Shown: positions 1-11,225 of the stretch, one piece after another
How the letters are laid out: every line of letters begins with the position of its first letter
Position numbering within the stretch: position 1 is the stretch's first letter
Assembly (NCBI GenBank): GCA_027422505.1
Contig: JAPQWV010000658.1
Span: 241,001-305,000 of the forward strand
Length of the DNA: 64,000 bases
Origin: Craterostigma plantagineum
Taxonomy: Eukaryota > Streptophyta > Magnoliopsida > Lamiales > Linderniaceae
Direction of reading: 5' to 3'
Position numbers and translations under genes: made by a program
The notes under the pieces: generated by a model
The model's database searches: none
What the model saw: the letters and a program-made list of their open reading frames with translations, nothing else
What the model was told of the DNA's origin: nothing

Positions 1-941
1 TGGATCGCAAGGCTTCTAGGCGCTGCTCACCGGCCTTAATGCGCAGCTGCATGCCCCTGAAAGATGTGTGGTTCCACTTTTCAAGTCGTTCTCTACAAAG
101 CTCAAAGCATCGCCAACCATTCCTTCCAGCGTCTCGCGGCGGTCTCCCCAACAGTCCTTGATTATTTCCAAGCAACGATCATCCCCAAACCAAGTTGCGT
201 CGAAGCGAAAGGGACGTTTAGAACGAGGCCCCAAAGCTGGTCCTGCCGCAGTTTGCACAATTAAGGCGTGGTGATCAGAGGTAAGTGTTGGACAATGGCG
301 CACCCTAGCCTCCGGAAACGAGTCCCTCCACTCAACAGTAGCACACGCTCGATCAAGGCGTTCAAATATGGTATGCTGGTGAGGCGTGCTATCATTCCAT
401 GTATAAGTGTCCCCCTCAAACCCGAGATCAGTAAGGCCAACAAATTCTAAGGCCTCTCGAAAATTAGTCATCTGCCATTGAGGTTTAGGACGGCCACCTT
501 TCTTCTCTTTTTGCACAAGGATCTCATTGAAATCACCCGCACAAAGCCATCGCGTAGGGCCAAGGTCCCGCAACCGAGTAAGGAGTTTCCAACTATGACG
601 AAGCTGAGAAAGATTAGAATCCCCGTAAAAACCCGTAAAATGCCATGGTGGACTCCACAAGTGATCCTCGACGCACAAATCAATATGAAAGTTTGAGAAT
701 GAGCTAAGCGTCACACAAATAGCTTTATTCCAGAATAGAGCGAGGCCACCTTTACGACTCACAGCATCCACGAAGACACCATGCATGTTTAGTTTATTAC
801 GAACACCTTCAATATAGCTCTTGCTGCTTTTGGTTTCAATAAGAAAAATAAAATCAGCCGCATGAACCCGGCGAGTTTCATCAGCTCATGAACTGTCGTA
901 GCATTGCCCAAACCACGACAGTTCCAAATTAAGAGATTCAT
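1..941 (-). pseudogene. LINE (L1-type) ORF2, endonuclease domain, partial and frameshifted
   Basis: This is the N-terminal part of a LINE ORF2 protein, the apurinic-like endonuclease that nicks target DNA for target-primed reverse transcription. The reading starts at the ATG at 941-939 with an L-I-W-N-C-R-G-L-G motif typical of plant L1 ORF2. It shifts frame near 865 and continues through 786-16 with the endonuclease signatures GDFNEIL, TYTWND, ERLDRA and SDHHALIV. A second frameshift near 75-80 moves the reading into another frame that runs off the window with W-N-H-T-S-F-R-G-M and Q-R-L-E-A-L. The reverse transcriptase would lie beyond position 1. It starts 51 bp after the ORF1 stop, the usual two-ORF L1 layout. 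Two frameshifts make it non-functional. Confidence 0.93.
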
Positions 942-992
942 AATTCTCGTCGGGGCTGCTCCGCAGCCTCGCCGATCCTTCTGAAGTGTCCA

Positions 993-2630
993 TTACATCC
1001 ATGTAGGTTGGCATAGCTTTCTTTTTTGGGGGTTCGATGTTGGGGTCAAATGAGGCCTTACGTTTTTGTGGGTAGAGGTTAAAGGAATTTTTGAGAAATA
1101 TATCAGATTTAGACCGGGGGAAATCACGTGTTTCTTTGGGGCTAACTTAGGTTTTGGGTCAGGCTTTTCTTTTTTAATTTGTGAGGAGGTTAACAGTTTC
1201 GGGGAGATGGGCATATTGGGAGGAAACATGTTTGGGAAAGTCTGTGTTTGGTGTTTTGGGGAGGCAAGCTTCGAGCTGACCAAAGCAGCCTCGTACGAAG
1301 ATGGCTTTTGGGTGGGGTTTTTGGTAAATTGGGGTTGTTTGGGTGGGGCTAAATTTGGTGTGGTGGTAGGCGATTTGGACTTGGTAGAGGTCAAGGTGTC
1401 TTTTTCCTTATTGGTTGTTTGCTCCACTAAGGTAGGTGGCTCCACTAAGGTTGATTGCTCCACTAAGGTAGGGACTACTTTTGGATTGAATAGAGCTCAA
1501 ATCTTGCGTGGAATGGCTCGAATTGATGTTTCCTAACTTTTGTAGGTTGGATGATTGGTATGAAATGGTCAGAGCATATTTTTGGTAGGGATAATGGGCG
1601 GATTAATGATTGGATAATTGGTAATAATGGGTGGAGTGGTGATTGGATAATTGGTAATAATGGGTGGGGATTTGAAAAATTCAAACGAATTGGTATGATT
1701 ATTAGGTGGTCTAAATGTAGGGAGAGAATCAAGGGAATGTGATATTTTTTCCAAACTGAGGTTTAAGGTTGACGGCTGGCCATGACTAGGGTTTAGGATT
1801 GGCATTTGACCATGGCTAGGGTTTGTTTTGGTGTGGCTAGGAGTAGGTTTTGAGGGGGCAGGACCACCATCTGAGACGGATGAACCCTCAATGCGACGCA
1901 TCATAGAATTGTCTCGAGTTGCGCGAAGTGTAGCATCATAGGGAAACTTCTTCACATCCATCTCGAAACCCTCCTCATACTGGAGCGAACATGATGTTTG
2001 TTGGTGGTCCAGAAGCCCGCACAAGTAACAGAAATTAGGTAGGCGTTCGTATTTGAAGTTAACGAACACTTCGCATTGTCCCTCGAGCGGCAATTTCAGC
2101 ACCCTCCTTAGCGGTTTTCGGACATCAATGAGAACTCTAATCCGGATAAAAGGTTGCCAAGGCAGTGAGTTTTTAGCATCAGACGCAACAAACTCCCCCA
2201 AGTTGTTACCAATAATTTCCGCAATCCTCTCAGATCAAGCCGAACTCGGGATATTATGAACCTGAACTTGAAACGAGCACCGATTTAGATCGACCACAGC
2301 AGGGTCGTCATTCCCTTTAATTTCCTGCAGAAGAACAAGCTGCTTTTCAAAGGCCCAAGGGGAAGCCAACAACGTTCTCTTCCTATCGATCTCATGGAAG
2401 AAACGAATGACAAAACGATTGTCATCCAATTGATACATCTCCATGCCTTTCCCAGGATTAAAGTTTGTTCGTAATGTGGCCTTCACAGCTTCAAAATTCA
2501 AGGACTTCTTCGACAAGATGCGCCCAACCACATCAAAACCACCATGACGCTTTTGATGGTCAACAACATCCTCTGATAATAAAATCCCGTCAAGCTCGTC
2601 CGATGTAAGTGTGATCTCAGCCGGGTCCAT
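993..2630 (-). pseudogene. LINE ORF1 (DUF4283 domain plus CCHC zinc knuckle)
   Basis: This is the nucleic-acid-binding ORF1 protein of the same LINE, needed for RNP formation. From the ATG at 2630 the first 131 codons form a DUF4283-type domain (F-D-V-V-G-R-I-L, then S-P-W-A-F-E-K). A TGA at 2237-2235 interrupts it, but the same frame continues with C-Y-L-C-G-L-L-D-H-Q-Q-T-S-C, a perfect C-x2-C-x4-H-x4-C knuckle, at about 2040-1990. The C-terminal half is low-complexity, rich in P, T, S and N. It has short tandem repeats such as PLLPIIQS around 1600-1670 and TLVE around 1430-1470, and it ends in a K/P-rich tail with the stop at 993. Stops around 1569-1470 break the repeat-rich linker. Domain order and the neighbouring ORF2 make the assignment secure; it is a pseudogene. 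Confidence 0.9.
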
Positions 2631-3000
2631 CGTTTAAGTTTCACGGATCACCCCCGAAGCCACAGCAAATATAGCACACAATGTTCCTGCTTGAACCCCT
2701 CGAGAGATCAGAGAGAGAAGGACATCCAAGGGTAAGATATTGCAAGACACAGGTAAAAGAAACAGATAAAGCGATGGAAAAGAAAAGAGAGGAGATAAGG
2801 TTAACAAACATTAGAGATTGATAAGAGACAGCCTTCCTCGTAAGAATCGGACGCAACATCGATCAAGAATACATGCTAGAGAGATTTAGAGATTTGAAAT
2901 ATGGATGAAGCGGCAACCACTCACAAAGGAGAGAAAAGACTCTCAAAAGTAGAGAGAAAATCACTCATAGAGAGAGAAAAAAAAATACGGCAGATGGATA

Positions 3001-3939
3001 GATAGATAGATGGATTGCGATAAAGTAATGAATACTAGTTTTGTTGTAATATTGCATATGGCATAATCGATCATGTCTATTCAATTGAACAATTTGTCTA
3101 TCATGTGCAATAAAGGAGCATGCTTTTACGATTATGTCCCTATTTGAATTATACTTGTTTTGCCATCAGATTTTAGATCATAAGTTCAATCCTCAACAAT
3201 TTTCGATCGTAAAAGGCAAAGGAGCAGTTTCTCGGTCAAACATGTTTTTAGATCATACATGATGTCCTGCTTTCTATTAGTATTTTATTCTCTCGGATAC
3301 TATTTTCTATTGCAATTCTTTTTCTATCAGTTTTCGATTGACCTTCATGAACAGTACTATCCAAACGAAAAACTTCCACTGAAGCTTGCAAACACTTGGG
3401 AAATTCAGAATTCAACTTAATAATGCAGATGAACCATGGGTTATTGATCGAAAATCGTAGAATAACAGTTCTAACACAGAATCAAACCAAAAAACAGCAA
3501 AACATGACAAAATTTTCCCAAAATTGATGAATTTTGCGAAGAACATGAAAAACACATTTGACCACGAATCTGACCGAAAACAACAAATTAATCTGTATAA
3601 CTCTGGTAATCGATCAAAATCATGCAATTAACAAGAACAAACACTCAATTTAGCACAATCAAAGAAATCAATTTGATTTCTGAAAAATCATATTAAGAAC
3701 TTGAAGAACAATTTTCAATCAAATCTTCATAATTCGCTAAAATTTATGGTTCGTTCGAATGGAAACAGGCTCAGATCAATTAGAAACATACAATCGAACC
3801 GCAATAACATCAAAACAAGTCGAATAAGAAAAATCATATTGAAAATTAGCGATGAACAGTATCAATTTCGCGATGAACTATAACTATTTTCAGATTTTAA
3901 AAATTCGATTCTAATTTCGATTCAAATCCTAACACACTC
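3001..3939 (-). other. Untranslated leader of a minus-strand Copia element (no gene)
   Basis: This AT-rich stretch lies just internal to the minus-strand primer-binding site at 3940-3952. It has only short shadow ORFs. Its texture (repeated TTTCGAT and GATCGAAA words) resembles the leader of the plus-strand Copia C1 at 5190-6230. I infer that it is the 5' leader of a Copia element whose coding part was lost or displaced by the LINE. Confidence 0.5.
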
Positions 3940-3952
3940 GGCTCTGATACCA
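3940..3952 (-). promoter_or_regulatory. Primer-binding site, initiator Met-tRNA type
   Basis: On the minus strand this reads TGGTATCAGAGCC, complementary to the 3' end of plant initiator Met-tRNA. It lies two bases internal to the LTR edge at 3955. Confidence 0.85.
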
Positions 3953-3954
3953 AT

Positions 3955-4314
3955 TGTTACGTCCAAATTTATAAAACCTAAATCTAGACAAGAATCGAAT
4001 CGATAATCTAAGAAATTGAAAGTTACGTATGAGATTACCACTTTGAAGCCTGAGAGAGAAATGACTTGGAGCTCAAGCAAGGGTTGGGCACTAATTTTCT
4101 CTCTAAAATTTTTTATTCTTCTATTCAATACTAACTTTCATTGCTACAACACACTCCTAATTTTCTTAGGAGTTCACTTATATATACTATCTCGTGGTAT
4201 ATTTACACTTGTAGTCCTATAGAATGACTAATTACAATTTAGCCCAAGACTACTAATTTGCATAGCAAGACTAAGACAACTCTATTTAATTGAATACAAT
4301 AAATAGTTCCAACA
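3955..4314 (-). repeat. Copia 5' LTR, minus strand (360 bp)
   Basis: The repeat is bounded by TG...CA on both strands (plus strand TGTTACGTCC to AGTTCCAACA) and is followed internally by a Met-tRNA primer site. It starts on the minus strand as TGTTGGAACTATT, a common plant Copia LTR start. The element's other LTR is not visible, so no target duplication can be confirmed; CGAGC at 4315-4319 is one side. Confidence 0.8.
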
Positions 4315-4820
4315 CGAGCTAGACTCTTGAACGATGTTAACGGGACGCCTAAGTGGCCCTGGATTATCAAGTCCTGTCGTCACAGACCACGTCTTGGAGT
4401 TAGTCTCTGAAGTCGTAGCGACTTAGTGGCTGTGTCTGGTTATTACCAGCAGCGACCTGTCGTTTGTGTCCTTCTTCACCTCCTATACAAGCATGCCAAT
4501 CTCGTTAACACGAATCGGCACGAGGGGGAGAAGGGGATCGTATAAACAAACAGGTCGGACCACCCACCATTTCTGCCAAACGTACCACTACGAAGTCGGG
4601 CTCACCTGCATTTATACATCGCATTCAGAAGGAGCCTTGGCACATTTTATAACACATCCCACGCTTACCATCAAAATTCCACAGCGCTTACAACGATGAA
4701 GCCGAACTCCGCTGGAACCTACAATGTCACATTCCAAACGAGCTTTGGTAGATGATAAAAGACACCCCACGCATACCTTCTTCTGGAGCCAGAGAAGCTT
4801 CCTCGAGGCCTGATCAGACA
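4315..4820. repeat. Dispersed repeat shared with the 3' internal region of Copia C2
   Basis: The text here closely matches 37580-37990. Both copies contain GACCTGTCGTTTGTGTCC, CGTTAACACGAATCG, GAGGGGGAGAAGG and AACAAACAGGTCGGACCACC in the same order. Both then run into a GGAGCC-TGGCACA and CTTCTTC-GAAGCTTC tail. It is probably the leftover 3' internal end of a C2-family element into which C1 inserted. It has no credible coding capacity. Confidence 0.7.
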
Positions 4821-5173
4821 TGTAGAATACCATTTGTAAATGTGCTTTAATTTTATTAGTTGTCCTTGTAATTAGGGGCTTTTATTGTATTTGTCCACAG
4901 TTTAGGATTTATATTGTTATTTATACCAAGTATGTTTGGTATAAATACCTTGTAACATTTGTGCTTAATAGAAGAATTTTAGAAAATTGATCCGAAGGGC
5001 TGCCCATCTAATTTCTAGAGAGAGAAAGTTATAAAACATCATCTCACTACACGATTTCTCTCTCGACGTTCTTCAACGAAGGTTTTCGATCGAAATTCTA
5101 TCTTCCATAATTCTAATCGATTTCTTTAGGATTGAAGTCTAGGATCGTAGATTTGATAAAATAGGACCTCACA
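4821..5173 (+). repeat. Copia C1 5' LTR (353 bp)
   Basis: The edges are TGTAGAATACC and AGGACCTCACA, immediately followed by AC and a Met-tRNA primer site. It has a TATA box (TATAAATA, 4940-4947) in the usual place, followed by a GAGAGAGAAAG leader. It is related to, but clearly diverged from, the LTR at 49749-50088. Shared blocks include ACCAAG-TTTGGTATAAATAC, GATCCGAA-GGCT and AGAGAGAAA. Confidence 0.88.
4940..4947 (+). promoter_or_regulatory. TATA box of the C1 LTR promoter
   Basis: TATAAATA follows GTTTGG. The same context and position recur in the related LTR at 49857-49864, which supports a conserved core promoter. Confidence 0.65.
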
Positions 5174-5175
5174 AC

Positions 5176-5187
5176 TGGTATCAGAGC
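5176..5187 (+). promoter_or_regulatory. C1 primer-binding site
   Basis: TGGTATCAGAGC, complementary to initiator Met-tRNA, lies two bases after the LTR end. Confidence 0.9.
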
Positions 5188-6235
5188 AGATTCGTTCTGT
5201 TTTGAATCGAAACTTATTAGAATTGGATCGAAATTTTCTGGTATTGTTCCATCGAAGAACAGTTTGGCGCGAAATTCAATTTCGATCTGATAGCTCAATT
5301 ATGTGCTTATTTGGTTTGAATTTGATGTTTTATGTGCTCGTTAGTGTTATAAATTGATTGCGATTAGATCAGTAGCTGTTTGAACATCGATTTAGCAGAT
5401 TTGATCGGATTTGAGAAATTATTGTTCGCGCGTAGAACTGTTAAAACACATTCTGATTTTGGTCAAAGTCGACATGTTTAGCTTCATAATGTGCTTAATT
5501 GTTTGTTCGTGCGTATTCATCATCTGATTACGAGCAAATATCTGTAATTTCATTGTCTAACTCATCATTTTTGCTTGAATTAGTGTTAATTGTATTCTGT
5601 GATTTTTTTGCGATTATCTCAATTTTCTCGCTAGGTTTTTCGATCGGGTTAATTTCCCGATAACTCTGCGCGAAAATTTTTCTCGATCAGAATACTACGT
5701 CAGACCTAAAGTCATCTTTACCAAGAACGACTTTAGTAGAAAAATTTCCCGAGCATTACTTAGCAAAAATCTTTTTTGATGAGTCCAATATTGACCTTTG
5801 CAATCGCAAAACTTTTCATCGAAAATTTTTTTCGGTCCAACTATTGATGTTTGACCTAGCGAAATCATTTACGGTTGAAAATCATTTCAGTCAACGGATT
5901 TATTTTGACACAGCGAGAAACTTACTTAAACGTACTGTTTCTTGTGATCGAAATAAATTCGCGATCCAGAAATTTTTCTCGACCGAAAGATTTTGAGCAA
6001 TTTCGTCGCTCGCAAAATTTTTTGCTGACAAACTTTCTCGCACGAGAATATTAACGAATACATTTTATCTCGACAAAATTATTCTCGATCAAACTCTAAA
6101 TGTTGAATCGAAAATAATTCTCGATTGCTTTAGAATCAAACGATACTGACTAATTTGCTACTTGTGAAGCACATAACATCAGTCTAAACTATCACAACAA
6201 CAAACGAAGATCCTATATCAACTCAAGAAAACAAC
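5188..6235 (+). other. C1 untranslated leader, no gene
   Basis: About 1 kb of AT-rich leader lies between the primer site and the first gag ATG. It holds many TCGA-centred words such as TTTCTCG, CGAAAATTTT and GATCGAAA, but no ORF worth annotating. Confidence 0.7.
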
Positions 6236-7270
6236 ATGGGTGCTTACCCGCTTGGTAATGACAACCGTTCCCCGATCCTTAAGGGAGGCGAATACACAGT
6301 ATGTCAAAGCCGTTTTCTGAACTTTATCGAGCTAAAAGATCAAGCAGATGACCTTCCCTTATCACTTGAGCAAGGTCAGCTCAGTTCTAGGTAAATGTAC
6401 AAGGTGACACACTGCTAATCCTCCAATTCCTGCCTCTAGACGACTCAAAGAGTCTAGAGAATACACTGCAGAGGAAACAGTGAGAGCTAAGGCTGCTCTG
6501 ATAGCCAAGAATACTATAATGCAGGGCATCCCAAACGACATTTATCGCCAGATCGACAACATTCCAACAGCTAAGGGAATGTGGGATGAGCTGCATAAGA
6601 GATGCAAAGCACAAAAGTCGGTATCAAGGCCAAAAAGGCAAATATTCTCACAGCTTATGACTCTTTGAGAGCTAAACCCGAGGAATGCTTACACGATCTC
6701 TATCAGAGATATCTCACACTCTTGAATGAGATGAGGAAAATAGAAATTACTAAGACGAACATGAAAACCAACATACGATTTCTTTCCTGTCTTCTGTCAG
6801 AATGGAAGAAGATATGCACTCAAATCAGACAAAACAAAGACCTTGAGGAGTTGGATATCCACGCCAGGTTCAACAAATTCGCACAACACGAGGAGGATAG
6901 AAGCGAGATTCAGAAGGAGCAGAAGGGCAACTTATCGAAGACACGGTTGCCCTAGTCTCAGAGCAGAGAAGCTCAAAATCACAAAAAGAGAAGATCATCA
7001 AGCCTCCTACGCCTCAGAGTCTGAAGACGAATCAGACTCAGACATGGAGCCAAACATGAAATCTCTGGGAAGCAGTTGGCTCTCATTGGAAAGATGATGA
7101 GCAAACAGTACTTCAAAAAAAAGTCCTCATCATCACTCAATCGACTTCGGACCACAAGCTCAAAGAACAAAGAACGTGCACCTGAGACCTCCGAAGTCAA
7201 GAACACTAAAGAACCGATCAAGTACTTTAACTGCGGGAAACCAGGTCGCTATGCCTGAGAATGCACCCTC
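6236..7270 (+). pseudogene. Copia C1 gag (UBN2-like capsid region plus decayed zinc knuckle)
   Basis: Gag forms the virus-like particle and packages element RNA. The ATG at 6236 opens a short reading with an E-Y-T-V-x-Q-S-R-F motif, equivalent to the gag N-terminus of plant Copia. It stops after 53 codons. Capsid-like sequence continues at 6480-6620 (A-L-I-A-K-N-T-I-M-Q-G-I-P-N-D-I) and, after a frame change near 6610, at 6602-6955 (E-C-L-H-D-L-Y-Q-R-Y, then I-R-F-L-S-C-L). A knuckle remnant at about 7222-7260 reads C-G-K-P-G-R-Y-A-stop-E-C, with the histidine changed and a stop inside. Several stops and shifts make it a pseudogene. Confidence 0.85.
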
Positions 7271-7345
7271 CCAAAGAAGAGAGATGCCAGCTAACACTGT
7301 AGGAAGCTTCAAATCGCAAAGTAGAAGGAAGCTGGAGTAGCTCTA

Positions 7346-8927
7346 ATGGTGGAACAAGACCACTGGCTCGAGGATACGTCTAGCTCAGAGGAAGAGAATC
7401 TAGCCCTCATGGCCCGCCTGGACGAGAACTCTGACGCCGAAACCACCAACCAGACGGACGAAGACCAGGCATCCGAATCTTCTCAGGAGGTAGTTTCTCC
7501 TTCCACATTATTGACCATGTTAGAGTCGTATCAAATAGCATACATTAACATGAAACGTGAGCAGAAAAGCATAAAGGAAGTAAGAAGAAACTATCTAAGT
7601 CTCAGGAGAAAAACGCTAGTCTCGAATCAGAACTTAGGAGCTCTAGTTCAAAAATAGATTAACTTACTAAGAGCTTACATTTTAGAGAGACTACAAAGCC
7701 TCCGATGGAGCAACATAATGAAAAAATTAATGATCTCGAATCAGAACGTGAGCAGAAAATAACTCTGACGCCGAAACCACCAACCAGACGGACGAAGACC
7801 AGGCATCCGAATCTTCTCAGGAGGTATTTTCTCCTTCCACATTGTTGACCATGTTAGAGTCGTATCAAATAGCGTACATTAACATGAAACGTGAGTAGAA
7901 AGGCATAAAGGAAGTAAGAAGAAACTATCTAAGTCTCAGAGAAAAACGCTAGTCTCGAATCAGAACTTAGGAGCTCTAGTTCAAAAATAGATTAACTTAC
8001 TAAGAGCGTACATTTTAGAGAGACTACAAAGCCTCCGATAGAGCAGCATAATGAAAAAATTGATGATCTAGAAGACAAGCTGGAAAATAACTATAATTGT
8101 TTGGTTAGAAATCTCAATGAGAAAGCTAGCCTCAATTGTAGGATAACGGAATTAGATAAATCAAATACTAAGGTTTGTGAACTTATGAGAGATCTAGACG
8201 CCTGTAGAGCCTCCTAATTCGCGGTGGAAAATAATTTTGCTCAAATAGGGGAAGAGCGTAAGAAATTATACGCTAAAGTAAAGAAGTTAGAAGATCTTCT
8301 TGTAAGAAGAGACAAACCGATCAAAGTATATTCCTAAATCAGCCCATGGATCTTGAATTCTATGACTACAAATTTGGCTTAGGCTTTGAAAATCCGCGAT
8401 GCTTGATGAATGTTGACTGCAAACAACTTTACGATGTCTAATACATGGGTTTAGGACTGACGAATCTTATGGTTTTTACTAACGCAAAAGAAATAGATGC
8501 TTTAGAAGAAACCAAGAGGAAAGCCAAGACTAGGGCTGAAATCCCCATCTCCTACACCGAGTTGAATCAAAGCTACAAAACTAGGTATCTTCCCAAGGGT
8601 TGGAGCCTTGAGTCAACTCACCTTCAAGAATATCATTCTATAATAGGGGAAGCACAAATCCATAATTCTGAAAATTCTCTCTACATCCCTTGTATAGTTA
8701 GGAAAATAGAAGTATTAAGAGCCTCGTTAGAAAAAGAAAGAGAGAATTTTGAAGCAGAAAAGAAACTGTTCTTAATAGAGATGGAATCTCTCAAAGCTTC
8801 CTCCATCTCACAAGCTATTTCTCACGCAACTCACTCAACTAATAAGATCACTCTAAAAAGCGTGAAGAAAGAAAAAGCACCGTCAAAAGATCACAAACTT
8901 AAAAATAATATGTTTGAAAAGTTCTGA
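7346..8927 (+). pseudogene. C1 gag-linked coiled-coil region, internally duplicated and broken
   Basis: This acidic, Ser/Glu-rich and Lys/Glu-rich sequence lies between the gag knuckle and the protease. It contains E-E-E-N-L-A-L-M-A-R-L-D-E at the start, heptad-like L/E/K stretches, and F-G-L-G-F-E-N-P followed by S-Y-T-E-L-N-Q-S-Y-K. The last two motifs recur in the same order in the intact C2 ORF at 32036-33310 (L-M-A-R-L-D-D-E; G-L-G-F-E-N-P; Y-T-E-L-N-D-S-Y-K), so the two are homologous. A direct tandem repeat (7427-7760 and 7761 to about 8074) and several stops interrupt it. Its function is unknown; its position suggests a Gag C-terminal scaffold extension. Confidence 0.8.
7427..8074 (+). 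repeat. Direct tandem duplication, unit about 334 bp (two copies)
   Basis: Both units start AACTCTGACGCCGAAACC (7427 and 7761). They run nearly identically through the coiled-coil segment to the GAGCA-CATAATGAAAAAATT block. The copies differ by a few substitutions and one-base indels. Confidence 0.92.
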
Positions 8928-9624
8928 CTGTAATCGTGCTTCACTTACGTCTACAGGGAGCGTAGGGCCGGCACTAGAGTCGACGGCGAGAGTGTCTAGG
9001 TTTAAAAATAGCGAAGGAGTCCGTAGATTTGAATGCTTCTAAGAATAATTCTCCTTCTGTACGAATAAAAGACACTCGTAGAAATAAAAGAGTTGTTTCT
9101 TCTCTTCAAATAATTGCTTCTACATGTTCTCTTCAACCTTCCACTTTTAGAAGCACTAATTTCGAAATAGACTCTTCATCAGCAATAAAAAATAATCATT
9201 CTAAAACAAATGCCTCTAGGAGAACCCATAGGAAACAAGATCCAGCCATTAAGAAAGCATATGGCGCTATTCATGCTTGTTCTCACCCAAGGCATCCCGT
9301 TAAGATTGTATCCCCAAGCACTTTAGGAGATTATCCAATGAAAAGATCTTTTCCTCGGTCAAGACTACCAAACCATTTGTCCGTGCTATAATTACTCTTT
9401 CCTGCAATGTTCAACCTAAATGGGTTTTTAAATCTCCGCCTAAAAAGACGAAAGCCAAAAAAGCCAAGTCTTCTACTAAGGGCACACCCACATCAACTTC
9501 TTCGACGTTGACTTGGTTGTTAAAGCTCCAACTAGTACTAACTTAGGAACCATATCTGAACCAACGTCTAAATCTGCTAATCTAAGAGGACCCATTTACA
9601 AGTTGGTACCTAAAGCTTTCTAAT
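8928..9624 (+). other. C1 gag-pol linker, decayed coding sequence
   Basis: Short Lys/Ser-rich ORFs (for example 9029-9391) have no recognisable domain. The end of this stretch, coding for G-P-I-Y-K-L-V-P-K-A-F before a stop at 9621, matches the corresponding G-P-I-F-K-W-V-P-K-T-L at the end of the C2 ORF (33889). It is therefore the same junction between gag and protease. Confidence 0.65.
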
Positions 9625-9849
9625 TTGATTTTGCAGTTCCATCATGTGTGGTACCTTGACTCTGGTTGCTCCACACACATGACGGGAAATCAAGAGCTGC
9701 TGAACAACTACGAAGACCGACCAAATGGAAAAGTTAGATTCGGGAACAACGACTCAGCCCTTATTATAGGATTTGGGGATATCATTCTGACGAATCTGAC
9801 AATAAAGGATGTCTCCTACGTCGACTCCGCCATAACTTGTTCAGCATAG
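9625..9849 (+). pseudogene. Copia C1 aspartic protease region
   Basis: The reading contains W-Y-L-D-S-G-C-S-T-H-M-T-G, the Copia protease active-site motif (D-S-G with the downstream H-M-T-G). This is followed by G-K-V-R-F-G-N-N and I-K-D-V-S-Y-V. The enzyme would cut the Gag-Pol polyprotein. It ends at a stop at 9849, where the usual L-F-S-I-G-Q continuation lies in another frame. The gag-pre-integrase segment follows in fragments to about 10140. Confidence 0.88.
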
Positions 9850-10134
9850 GCCAGTTCAGTTATAAAGTATTCTAGATGGTCATTCTTGTTGACCGGTGCA
9901 GAATATTGGACAGTCAGGACAAAAAACTCCTCCAAGGACTTCGGAAATCAAACCTTTACACGATCAACCTGACGTCCGTGCGGCCCTCGACAGCTGTTTG
10001 CCTCATTTCTCAGACTGTATGAACAGCTTATGGCAGCAATGCATATCTCATCTCAACAATAATGCTCTTCGACGACTTTCAACGAAAACGTTGGTTCACA
10101 GTCTTCCAACTATAATATTACAGAAAAAGCATCA

Positions 10135-10938
10135 ATGTTCGGCATGCCACTAGGAAAAATGAAGCGATCATCTCATCATATAAAGATGGTTGCCTCTACT
10201 TCACGTCCATTGGAACTGCTACACATGGACCTTTTTGGACCAATGCAGACACAGAGTATCAATGGCCGCAAGTACATGATGGTTATCATTGATGATTTCT
10301 CTCGCTACACATGGACGGACTTCCTCCGAACTAAAGACGAGACAGGGGACTTGATCATCAATTTTGTAAAATCGACTCAAAATTTACTGCAGCAAGCTAT
10401 CCAAGTCCTCCGAACGAACAACGACACTGAGTTCAAGAACAAGTACCGCAGTGACTTTTATCAGAAACTTGGGATTAGTCAACAATTCCCAGCCGCTACG
10501 ACGCCTCAACAAAACGGGGCCGTTGAAAGGAAGAACATGACTCTAGTTGAAGCAGCACGTACAACGTTGATTCATTCCAGCCTCCCACACTTCCTTTGGG
10601 CAGAAAGAGTAAATACTGCCTGTTTCACTCAGAACAGGACGGTGGTTCACAAGCACTTCGATACGACTCCGTACGAGATCATTAACACGCGAGTAGCTAA
10701 CATTTTATTCTTCAAGGTCTTCAGGTGCAGTGCTTTGTGGCGAACGGCAGAGAACAACGAGCTAAGTGCGACCCTAAATCATTCGAAGCCATTTTCGTCG
10801 AGTATTCTTCAACATCAAAGGCGTAACAGGTATACATCAAGTCCAATCGAACTATCAAAGAAACCTACAATGTCACTTTCCACGTGGCAGATATGGCTTC
10901 TGGGCACATCAGTCCAGGACCCGTGCCCAATCAGATGA
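10135..10938 (+). pseudogene. Copia C1 integrase, first copy of a tandem duplication
   Basis: The integrase core (rve domain) shows L-L-H-M-D-L-F-G-P-M for the first catalytic Asp and T-P-Q-Q-N-G-A-V-E-R-K-N for the catalytic Glu. The middle motif reads L-R-T-N-N-D-T-E-F, with Asn where the family normally has the second catalytic Asp, so the triad is broken. The preceding pre-integrase zinc segment ends C-S-A-C-H in another frame. The C-terminal part (F-F-K-V-F-R-C) loses frame around 10730. It is duplicated downstream at 11226-11734 and 25653-26170. Confidence 0.9.
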
Positions 10939-11225
10939 CTTCTGAATACGACAGTTCAGAACCTGTTTTCACTGGTGTGTTGGCACAAAACCAATAGAAG
11001 ATGACAACTACTCAGGATTCAACGACAGAAGAAGCTATGAGACTTGTGTTAGATGATTTGGACTCTCTCTTTGAGCCCGTATATCGGCCAAACACCATCA
11101 CTGCTACAGCTTTAGTGGATCCCACACTCGACGAGGCCAATGTACCAAGCTCATTTCTCAGACTGTATTCAGAGGAACAACTTATGGCATCAACGCATGT
11201 CTCATCTCAACATTAAAGCTCTTCA

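Larger units (their letters stand above)
1..3000 (-). mobile_element. L1-type LINE, 5' half (5'UTR, ORF1, start of ORF2)
   Basis: ORF1 and the start of ORF2 lie in tandem on the minus strand, and the element runs out of the window at position 1. Upstream of ORF1, 2631 to about 3000 is a plausible 5'UTR. It is rich in GAGAGA and ends near an (A)n and GATA-repeat stretch at 2978-3014. The outer edge is a guess, because LINE 5' ends have no fixed terminal sequence and the target duplication partner is outside the window. It appears to sit in the leader of the minus-strand Copia whose LTR is at 3955-4314. Confidence 0.8.
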
